Shown here: positions 22,682 through 28,730 of the stretch, piece after piece
Layout: each line of letters opens with the position of its first letter
Position numbering within the stretch: position 1 is the first letter of the stretch
DNA from: a virus
Reading direction: 5' to 3' (one strand)
Length of the DNA stretch: 28,730 nucleotides
IMG/VR virus record: IMGVR_UViG_3300013104_000065
Location: 1 to 28,730 of that record
Notes under the pieces: generated by a model
Seen by the model: the letters and a program-made list of their open reading frames with translations, nothing else
Told to the model about the DNA's origin: nothing
Databases searched by the model: none
Made by a program: the position numbers and the translations under genes

Positions 22682-23820
22682 GCTCTTGCTCCTTTCGAGG
22701 TTCCGGTATGAGCTGCCTGACGACTGCTCCAGATTGCTTGGGTGTCGACCTGCTTGGCCTTGACCGTGGGTTCGGGGTCATTGTCCAGCGGCAGGCTGTT
22801 GTTGATTTCAAAGCCGCCGCCACTGCTCACCAGCTTGTCGAACAGGCGCGCCCTGACAGCAGATTCATCCAGACCAGCTGCGATGAACTCGCCAGTTAGC
22901 TCAGGTAATCGTGCAGCAACGCAAAGGCCGTGAAGCGCTTTCGCCCTGGTCAGCGCCGCCGTGACCACCGCTTCGCTCTCCAGCTTGGTGGCAGCGAGTA
23001 GCGGCTCTACCAGGTTGCTGATGCCTGCCGCCGCACAACTCTTGGTGACCAGCAGTGCCAATCCGGCGGCGTCCAGCACGGGAGGAGGTTCCGGTGGCTC
23101 GCTCGGCTCTTTCGGCTCAGCATCCGGTTCATCATCCAGCTGAGCGAGCAACTCAGGCGGGGCGTGCTGGAAACGCTGCAGCACGCTGCCCTGGCCGAGG
23201 CAGGCGCTGACCTTCAATCCGTCACCCACTTCATCAGCCAGCCCCAACGCCACCGCTTCATTGGCGGTGAGCCAGGTCTCGGCGTTGACCATGCGCCGCA
23301 ACTCGGCCTCGTCGATGTCCGGTGCTTTGGCTTTGTAAGCCGCGATGATCGCTTCCAGGGTCTGGTCCAGCACATCGGCAACACGGCGGAAGTCTTCCGC
23401 ATCGCCACCGGTAAAGGTGTAGGGGTTGTGGATCATCAACATGGCGTTGGCCGCGATCACCACCCGGTGAGCGCCGCACACCGCGACACTGGCAGCGCTG
23501 GCCGCCAGCGCATCAATACGCCCGGTACAGCGCTCGCCCAATCGCGACAGCGCGTTGTGGATCGCCAGGCCGTCAAACAGATCGCCGCCGATACTGTTGA
23601 ACGCGACGATCACCGGTGACGCGCCGTCATCCATGGCGCGCAGATCTTGCACAAACTGATTGGCGGTGACGCCCCAGGCGCCGATTTCGCCGTAGACGAA
23701 TATCTCGATGTTGCGCTGCTCGGCTTCGCCGCTGGCCTGGAAGGTGTACCAGCTTTTATCGGCGACCTTTACCTGCTTGCCCGCCTTGTCATAAACGCGG
23801 GGTTTGGCTTTTTTGCTCAT
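22678..23820 (-). CDS. ClpP-related head maturation protease / scaffold
   Basis: A 380-residue phage prohead protease. The ClpP-type fold is shown by NSIGGDLFDGLAIHNAL, the catalytic serine in AASAAS (Ser108 most likely), His131 in MIHNP, and an acid in LADEVGD near residue 195. The C-terminal half (from about 215) is acidic, proline-rich, then helical, and probably serves as internal scaffold as in lambda gpC/Nu3. It cuts scaffold during capsid maturation. It overlaps portal and D genes by ATGA. An internal in-frame start for a separate scaffold is possible but not proven. Confidence 0.92.
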   Translation of the reverse strand: MSKKAKPRVYDKAGKQVKVADKSWYTFQASGEAEQRNIEIFVYGEIGAWGVTANQFVQDLRAMDDGASPVIVAFNSIGGDLFDGLAIHNALSRLGERCTGRIDALAASAASVAVCGAHRVVIAANAMLMIHNPYTFTGGDAEDFRRVADVLDQTLEAIIAAYKAKAPDIDEAELRRMVNAETWLTANEAVALGLADEVGDGLKVSACLGQGSVLQRFQHAPPELLAQLDDEPDAEPKEPSEPPEPPPVLDAAGLALLVTKSCAAAGISNLVEPLLAATKLESEAVVTAALTRAKALHGLCVAARLPELTGEFIAAGLDESAVRARLFDKLVSSGGGFEINNSLPLDNDPEPTVKAKQVDTQAIWSSRQAAHTGTSKGARA

Positions 23821-25298
23821 GGTTGTTCCTTGTCATCGATCACCTCGATGGCTTCAAGAGTCGTGTAGTTGAGGCCAAGGCCAGTGGCCCTGACGAGATC
23901 AGCAGCGTTTTCCGTATCGACCGTTTCCGCGTCGTAGCCGGTGCGCAGCACCATCTCGCTGCGCGAGGCAAAGCCCGCCTGCACTTCCATCCGCCGCGCC
24001 TGCACGTCCTGCACCGGCTGAATGTAGGCCCAGCCTTGCGGCACCCAACGCGTGCGCAGGTATTCGCGTCGGCGTTGCGCGTAGTCCTCCAGCACCAGCG
24101 CGCCGGACAACACCGCCATGTCCATCCAGGCCGCCCGCACCGGGCGACACAGCTGATGCACATACACACCGAATTGCAGCTGCTCCAGGCGTCGCCGGAA
24201 TTCGTTGAGCACCACCCGCAGCGCCCGGTCGTTGACCTCACGCATGTCACCGGTGAGGATCTCGTAGGGCGTGCCCGAACCCGCCGCAGCTGCCATCAGC
24301 TGCTGACGCATAAAGTCCGGGTAGTTGTTGCCGGCGTCCGGTGGCTTGGAGAACTCCACCTCTTCACCTGGCCCCAGCTCCTGCATGGTGCCGGGCTCCA
24401 GGGCGACCATCGGCGTGAAGCCGTCGCGGTCGGTGGTCAGGAGTTGCCCCGTGACAGGGTCACGCGGTTGTTGCCCCATCTCCGGTGATGGCCGCTTGAT
24501 GAAACCGGCAAACAGGTTTGCCACTTCCTGGCGGAACAGCACCGCGTCATCGTAGTTATCCAGGCTGCGCAGACGCTTCAACACCGGCGCCAGACGCGGC
24601 ACCCCGCGCAACTGCCCCGGCTCCATCGGTTCGAAGATATGCAGTACTTGCGCTGCTGGTACACGTACCAGCTGGTTGTAGCCTGCGTTCAACGACGACG
24701 AATCCCGTGGGTGCGAGAGGTACATCCAATACGCCACTCGCTTGCCGGCCGGGTTGAACTCGATCCCGGCGCGGATCACGTTGCCGTTTTTGGCGGTCTC
24801 GAATTTGTCGTGGGGGACAAACTCAGGGGCCAGCGCCTGCAGCTGCAGCGGCACCGCCAAGCCTTCGCTCGGACTGCGCGGCCGGAGCCGTATAAAGCAC
24901 TCACCGGCCGTTTCCACGGTGCGCGCCACCAGGGCCTGCATGCCGTAGAAGTCGGTCAACTCGTCGGCGTCTGCCTCATCCACCCAGTCGTCCCACAGCT
25001 GTTGCTTGAGTTTGCGCAGGGCTGCGTCATCCGTGGTCGGCCTGGGCGTGATGCCGGTGCCGATCAGGTTGCTGACGCGCTTGTCGATGACGTTGAACGC
25101 ATACGGGTCATTGCGCACCGCCGCCCGTGAACGCGCCCGCAGGTTGCGCAATGCCGGAGTGTTGATGCTGTTGATGCCGTTGTCGGTGGCTTCCCAACTG
25201 GCCGAACGCCGGCCCTCCCCGGCGCCTTCGTAACTGGCCTTGATGTTCGACGGCAGCAAGAATCCGTTACGGGTCAGCGTCGGGTAATGTCGAGCCAT
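23817..25298 (-). CDS. portal protein (lambda gpB-like)
   Basis: A 493-residue lambda-family portal (gpB 533). Clear family signatures are RNDPYAFNVIDKRVSNLIGTG near residue 60, the LHIFEPMEPGQLRGVPRLAPVL segment and GDMREVNDRALRVVLNEFRR. It forms the dodecameric vertex ring that DNA passes through and on which terminase docks. The start overlaps the gpW stop by one base (TAATG). Confidence 0.95.
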   Translation of the reverse strand: MARHYPTLTRNGFLLPSNIKASYEGAGEGRRSASWEATDNGINSINTPALRNLRARSRAAVRNDPYAFNVIDKRVSNLIGTGITPRPTTDDAALRKLKQQLWDDWVDEADADELTDFYGMQALVARTVETAGECFIRLRPRSPSEGLAVPLQLQALAPEFVPHDKFETAKNGNVIRAGIEFNPAGKRVAYWMYLSHPRDSSSLNAGYNQLVRVPAAQVLHIFEPMEPGQLRGVPRLAPVLKRLRSLDNYDDAVLFRQEVANLFAGFIKRPSPEMGQQPRDPVTGQLLTTDRDGFTPMVALEPGTMQELGPGEEVEFSKPPDAGNNYPDFMRQQLMAAAAGSGTPYEILTGDMREVNDRALRVVLNEFRRRLEQLQFGVYVHQLCRPVRAAWMDMAVLSGALVLEDYAQRRREYLRTRWVPQGWAYIQPVQDVQARRMEVQAGFASRSEMVLRTGYDAETVDTENAADLVRATGLGLNYTTLEAIEVIDDKEQP

Positions 25299-25504
25299 TA
25301 GAGTCCTTTGCCTCCGTGAGTGAGCCGAACGACGCGAGAGCGCGGTCCGGCGGCTTGGCTCAGCGACGTGCGGATCTCGTCGCGGGCCTTGAGCAGTTCG
25401 TCGATAGAGCGGTACTCCACCGTGCGGTCGCTGTAGCGCACGGTCTTTTCACCGCGTGCGATGGCGCGCTCGATGGCTTCGAGGTGCTTGGGAGTAAAGG
25501 ACAT
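25298..25504 (-). CDS. head-tail joining protein gpW-like
   Basis: A 68-residue protein, exactly the lambda gpW length, in the lambda position before the portal. MSFTPKHLEAIERAIARGEK and YRSIDELLKARDEI fit the gpW fold (two helices, short hairpin). I start at 25504; an upstream Met nine codons earlier is less likely, and AAGG lies about ten bases before the chosen ATG. It plugs the portal and joins head to tail. Confidence 0.9.
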   Translation of the reverse strand: MSFTPKHLEAIERAIARGEKTVRYSDRTVEYRSIDELLKARDEIRTSLSQAAGPRSRVVRLTHGGKGL

Positions 25505-25521
25505 TGGTGGATACCTTAAAC

Positions 25522-25550
25522 TTGATGGCACTGAGTCAACGTTCTAGATA
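25522..25550 (+). promoter_or_regulatory. possible sigma-70 promoter of the plus-strand insert gene
   Basis: TTGATG (25522-25527), a 17-base spacer and TAGATA (25545-25550) lie 35 bases before the GTG start of the plus-strand gene. The -10 match is modest, so this is a suggestion. Confidence 0.4.
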
Positions 25551-25585
25551 TTCTGAAAAACGTGACCAAAAGGAGTTGATTTGAA

Positions 25586-26026
25586 GTGACGACCCAAAAC
25601 ATCAAGCGGTTTGACGAATACACCGGGCAAATTTTCGCCTACCTTTATCAAAGCTTCCCGGTACCCACATCGATAGTCCCCCGCGAGTTTGTCGACCTAG
25701 AAACCGACGGCCTAGCTGCCAATAAGGACGACGATATCAATGAAGAGATACGTATCTTCTTAGCTACAGCGAGATGGCTTGTGATGTCTGGCTACATTCA
25801 CTGCCGAGAAGAAAGACTGAGTTACATCCGGGAAGCCGTACTAACTGCAAAGGGTCTAGAGATCTTAAAACGCACACCATCCAGCGTTGAGGGTGGCCCT
25901 TCCTTCGGAGACCGGTTGAGCAAAGCTGCAAAAGAGGAAGGCCGGGAAACGATGCGTTCATTAGTTTCAGAAGTACTTGGTCTCGGAGCGAAGTTGATCA
26001 GCCCACTCGTAGGTCTATCTTCTTGA
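25586..26026 (+). CDS. plus-strand accessory gene (moron) of unknown function
   Basis: A 146-residue protein encoded against the direction of the late operon, between large terminase and gpW. It reads as helical, with a likely winged-helix-type middle (EIRIFLATARWLVMSGYI, REAVLTAKGLEIL) and a C-terminal helix. I recognise no family. A GTG start with AAAGGAG eleven bases upstream and a possible promoter fit an independently expressed prophage gene. Lower GC than its neighbours supports later insertion. It ends one base from the terminase stop with no visible terminator. Superinfection immunity or host modification would be typical roles of such genes but are only inferred. Confidence 0.75.
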   Translation: MTTQNIKRFDEYTGQIFAYLYQSFPVPTSIVPREFVDLETDGLAANKDDDINEEIRIFLATARWLVMSGYIHCREERLSYIREAVLTAKGLEILKRTPSSVEGGPSFGDRLSKAAKEEGRETMRSLVSEVLGLGAKLISPLVGLSS

Positions 26027-26027
26027 T

Positions 26028-27869
26028 TCAACGTCTCTTCAAGTAACCGCTTGTGGAGCTGCGGCGTTGTGGGGGTGCAGCGGGTCGCGATTGGGCCACA
26101 GGTGCTGCCGGTGGCGGTGCAGGTAGCGACTGACGCGCCGCCACCGGAGCCGGTGTTTCGTCAGCGTCGACGCGCTCGCCTTGTACGGGCTTGACGCCCA
26201 ACACATCGTCGAACAAACCGGACTGAGCCAGCGCCTGTCGCACCCGCTCCCAGTCGTGTTCCTGGTACCGGTTGATGCCGAGGTAATGCGCCATCGCCAG
26301 GCAATACACCATCAGGTCAAGCGCCTCGTTGCGCTCAGCCTTGCCCTTGACCCACTCGATACGCTTGTAGCCTTTGACGTACCGGGCGACCTTGCGCTCG
26401 GCCACGCACTGGGCGAAGAACTCGTCCGGCAGGTCGTTGGCAAAGTGCAGCGAACCAGGGCCGTCCTCGAAGGCGTAGCGGTTGTAGATCCAGTCCTTCG
26501 CGGTGTCGGTACCAACAAACCACAGCTCGGCGCCGCCGCGTTCGGTCTGCCCCTTCCAGGTCACATCGACCATGGACGGCCGCTGAGCAATCACCGGTTT
26601 GCCGGGCTTGCTCGCGCCCTTGATGGCGAAGATATTGCGCCAGCGCCGCACACGGCAGAACTGGTACACCTCGTCGGTGTGGTGACCGCCGGAGTCGACG
26701 CCCGTCGCCAGGATCGCCAAGCCGACACCGCATGGATGCCGGTATCGAACCTTGAGCTTTTCGTCCAACACCGCCCAGGTGCGCTCATCTGCAGGATCGC
26801 CCCAGATCACCTGGTGGTCGACAACCCAACGTTCCATGCCGACGCCGAAGCCCATTACCATCAGTTCCAGGCGGTTGGCCTGCACGTCGACGGCGCCGGT
26901 CAGCATGAGCACGCCCACCGGCATGCTGCCGAGGGTGTAGGTCTCCATCCGTGCCCGAGCGACCAACACCTCAGCCTTGGTCTGCTCTTGCGCGCTGTCC
27001 CATACCTTGGCGAGACGGGTGTTGTAGAACACCTGCATCAACCCCATGTCGCCTTTGGCCTGGGCCTTCTTGGCGTCTTCGAACTCCTCGGCAAGTGAGG
27101 CCCAGTCCTTCCAACCAATCGGCGAATAGAGCGCATTCAGGTGGAAACCCACCGTCTTGCCATCGCCGCTGTCATGGGCACGCCACTCGCCACGGGCGAG
27201 CATGTCGGTCTTGTGATGCTCCTCAATCAGCACATCACATTCAGGCGCGGCGCACTGGTAGTGAACCGTGCGGTAGTCCTTGCTATAGAGCAGCCGCTCC
27301 CACTCCAGCACCTGCATATGCCCGCATGAAGGGCACGGCACATAGTAGTAACGCTGGTCGCTGGACTCGAACAGGTCCGCGATCCGCGAGGCGCCCTTGA
27401 TCGTCGGCGAGCTGGAAAAGTAGATCTTGGCATTGCGCCCGAAGTTGGTCGCCCGCGTCTCTGCCAGCACGATGGGATCACCCTCCTGGCCGACGTCACT
27501 CTCCCAACGGTCGACCTCATCGCCGTAGATGTAGCGTGCCGACAATTCGGATAGGTTGGCAGCAGAACCCGCCGTGGTGACGTACAAGGCGCCGCCCTCA
27601 AACTCCTTTGTATCCATGGTATTGCGGGCATCCCGCGAGCGGCTGGCCGCTACTCGCTTCGCCAGTTCCGGGGTCGCCTTGATCGTCTTACTGATCCGTC
27701 CGGAAACCCGCTTGGAGAGGCTCAGACTGGGCAACAGCGCCAGGATGTTGGACGGTGCCATGTGGATCAGGCCGCCCATCCAGTTCAAGGCGATCTGGGT
27801 TTTCATCAACTGCGAGGCCACCATGGTGACAACTCGCCGGCACGGGTGAGCCGGTGACAAGCAACGCAT
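26028..27869 (-). CDS. terL: terminase large subunit (lambda gpA-like), N-terminally cut by an amber codon
   Basis: This is the open part of the packaging ATPase/nuclease gene, 613 codons from the first Met after an in-frame TAG. The ATP-binding segment VASQLMKTQ (Walker A-like, near residue 18-25 here), the KIYFSSSPTIKGASRI motif, a CPSCGH zinc knuckle and the SGGHHTDEVYQFCRV nuclease part are all present. The natural start is at 28052: the 56 codons before the TAG (27882-27884) read as a perfect gpA N-terminus. In lambda the gpA N-terminus binds the small subunit, so the truncated protein would probably not dock. The ATG at 27869 has no good ribosome-binding site; reinitiation after the stop is possible. 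Family call is very secure. Confidence 0.9.
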   Translation of the reverse strand: MRCLSPAHPCRRVVTMVASQLMKTQIALNWMGGLIHMAPSNILALLPSLSLSKRVSGRISKTIKATPELAKRVAASRSRDARNTMDTKEFEGGALYVTTAGSAANLSELSARYIYGDEVDRWESDVGQEGDPIVLAETRATNFGRNAKIYFSSSPTIKGASRIADLFESSDQRYYYVPCPSCGHMQVLEWERLLYSKDYRTVHYQCAAPECDVLIEEHHKTDMLARGEWRAHDSGDGKTVGFHLNALYSPIGWKDWASLAEEFEDAKKAQAKGDMGLMQVFYNTRLAKVWDSAQEQTKAEVLVARARMETYTLGSMPVGVLMLTGAVDVQANRLELMVMGFGVGMERWVVDHQVIWGDPADERTWAVLDEKLKVRYRHPCGVGLAILATGVDSGGHHTDEVYQFCRVRRWRNIFAIKGASKPGKPVIAQRPSMVDVTWKGQTERGGAELWFVGTDTAKDWIYNRYAFEDGPGSLHFANDLPDEFFAQCVAERKVARYVKGYKRIEWVKGKAERNEALDLMVYCLAMAHYLGINRYQEHDWERVRQALAQSGLFDDVLGVKPVQGERVDADETPAPVAARQSLPAPPPAAPVAQSRPAAPPQRRSSTSGYLKRR

Positions 27870-27881
27870 GGGTTCGCGAGC

Positions 27882-28052
27882 CTACGGCGTCCGATCCGTG
27901 CGGTACTGGCCGGGCTCAGGCGCGCCGGTATCGCGAGGGATGCGCATGTACTCGTCGGCCCACTCGTCGATCCAGAGGTCTGGGTCGGGTCGCAGCCCAC
28001 GGAAATACGCCTCACGGTACGCACGGTCACCGTCAGGAAATTCCGTGGTCAT
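27882..28052 (-). pseudogene. terL: severed N-terminus of the large terminase, ending in TAG
   Basis: Starting three bases after the small terminase stop, an ATG opens 56 codons (MTTEFPDGDRAYREAY, LWIDEWADEYMRIPR, GQYRTDRTP) that then meet TAG where homologues would have an aromatic residue before AREPM. Four codons later the main frame continues at 27869. The reading frame is otherwise continuous, so a single base change (TAC or TAT to TAG), a sequencing error, or suppression explains it. Confidence 0.85.
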
Positions 28053-28055
28053 AGG

Positions 28056-28658
28056 TCAGCTCGTTGTCATTGCTCGTTCAAGGTCGGACGAGGACATGCG
28101 CTCAGCCTCTTCCAGTGATTTACGAAGTGTCGCCGCCAGGTGTTTCTCGATGTCCCAGGGATCGGTCATGGCTGCCACCTTGTGGGAAAGCTGGGGGAGC
28201 AGGCCGAACAACTGGTCACGCAGATGTCGCCCCGCGTTATAGGCCCCCAGCTCCACCGCATCCCTGGCAACCAGCGAGCCCTGCGCCTTGTGCAGCTCGA
28301 TCTCGGCCAGTTGCGCCAGGTTGTGTTCGCGCATGGCGCGAGCCTTCTGGAAGTCGTGGCCCTTGGCGCCAACAGCGATAGGCTGCTGCGGCGCAGCCGT
28401 GTTAGTCGGCTCGACCAGGGGGGACAGTTGGCTGTAAACGTCACGCTGGATCCGGTCCTGCTGGTGTCGAGCAGCGACGGCGGCCTTGCTGGGGTCGGCG
28501 GTTTCGACGATCAGAGCTTCAGTTGCCAACACGTCGACCATCTTGCCGTCCGGCGACAGGACCAGGCGATTGTTGCCTTTCAGCCAGGTGATGTAACTCG
28601 GCGTCCTGCCGATGCGAGCCGCGAAAGCGCTTTTAGACAGAAACAGTGGATCCGTCAT
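28056..28658 (-). CDS. terS: terminase small subunit (Nu1-like)
   Basis: A 200-residue small terminase (lambda Nu1 181). The N-terminal 50 residues form a winged helix-turn-helix (LSKSAFAARIGRTPSYITWL) for packaging-site recognition. A helical middle (AREHNLAQLAEIELHKAQG) would mediate oligomerisation; the C-terminus binds the large subunit. AAGGAGG lies just before the ATG. It is the first gene of the late operon in this window and is followed after three bases by the large-subunit start. Confidence 0.88.
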   Translation of the reverse strand: MTDPLFLSKSAFAARIGRTPSYITWLKGNNRLVLSPDGKMVDVLATEALIVETADPSKAAVAARHQQDRIQRDVYSQLSPLVEPTNTAAPQQPIAVGAKGHDFQKARAMREHNLAQLAEIELHKAQGSLVARDAVELGAYNAGRHLRDQLFGLLPQLSHKVAAMTDPWDIEKHLAATLRKSLEEAERMSSSDLERAMTTS

Positions 28659-28730
28659 AAGCCCTCCTTTTCAACGGCTTTTCAATGGAAACCTTTCAAT
28701 TTCAATGGATTGAATTTCAGTAAGCTGGCA
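28659..28730. repeat. TTTCAAT repeats upstream of the packaging genes
   Basis: The 72 bases before terS hold TTTTCAACGG, TTTTCAATGG, CTTTCAATTT and TTTCAATGGA, plus an imperfect inverted repeat at 28698-28717 (9-bp arms, one mismatch, GG centre). The terS ribosome-binding site (AAGGAGG on the minus strand) lies at its inner end. This could be part of a packaging site or a regulator site; the window ends before it can be judged. Confidence 0.5.

Noticed and set aside
27806-28030. 74-codon frame bridging the terminase gap
   Set aside because: It is in another frame than the gpA N-terminus; the in-frame reading across the TAG is clearly the homologous one, so this is not a frameshift.

Overview
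The window is most of an integrated temperate phage, almost certainly from a Pseudomonas (fluorescens/putida type). That host assignment is inference, from the high-GC coding style and from general resemblance of the UmuDC pair and the phage genes to Pseudomonas homologues. No host housekeeping gene, tRNA, integrase or repressor lies inside the window. The window ends just upstream of the packaging genes on the right. On the left it seems to end near a prophage edge or cargo zone, but no attachment site could be proven.

Late region (28658 down to 6122, minus strand, tightly packed with many ATGA/GTGA overlaps). This is a chimeric contractile-tailed phage: a lambda-type head module followed by a P2-type tail module. 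In transcription order: small terminase, large terminase, gpW head-tail joiner, portal, ClpP-like head protease, decoration protein D, capsid E, an FII-position protein, a gpZ-like protein and a gp37-like protein. Then come baseplate V, a small unknown, baseplate W, J and I, tail fibre, fibre-assembly protein, sheath, tube, E and E', tape measure, gpU with an N-terminal extension, gpX, a small membrane/zinc-ribbon protein and gpD. Lysis follows: GH19 endolysin and Rz with nested Rz1; no holin was recognised. One plus-strand insert (25586-26026) sits between the terminase and gpW.

Edge/cargo region (1-6006). A D12-class DNA adenine methylase (5178-5972, minus) has its own LexA-type box at 5991-6006. 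It is followed by about 0.9 kb with no convincing large gene. That stretch holds two palindromes, a striking 8-bp-periodic tandem-repeat tract (4383-4682) and a possible 26-residue hydrophobic peptide. Beyond it lie an SRAP (YedK-type) gene and umuDC, diverging from a canonical LexA box at 3489-3504. Last is an ORC/CDC6-like AAA+ ATPase gene (483-1721, plus) with visibly lower GC, its own ribosome-binding site and a strong terminator.

Main points of interest: (1) an in-frame amber codon at 27882-27884 removes the first 61 residues of the large terminase, so the prophage may be defective in packaging; (2) the phase-locked octamer tract; (3) an apparently SOS-controlled methyltransferase; (4) repeated 'hairpin, U-run, CGTTT, GGAG, start' modules at late-gene junctions; (5) a 12-residue repeat in the fibre-assembly protein; (6) a lone AAA+ ATPase as possible cargo or defence gene. 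All calls come from reading the sequence; no database search was run.
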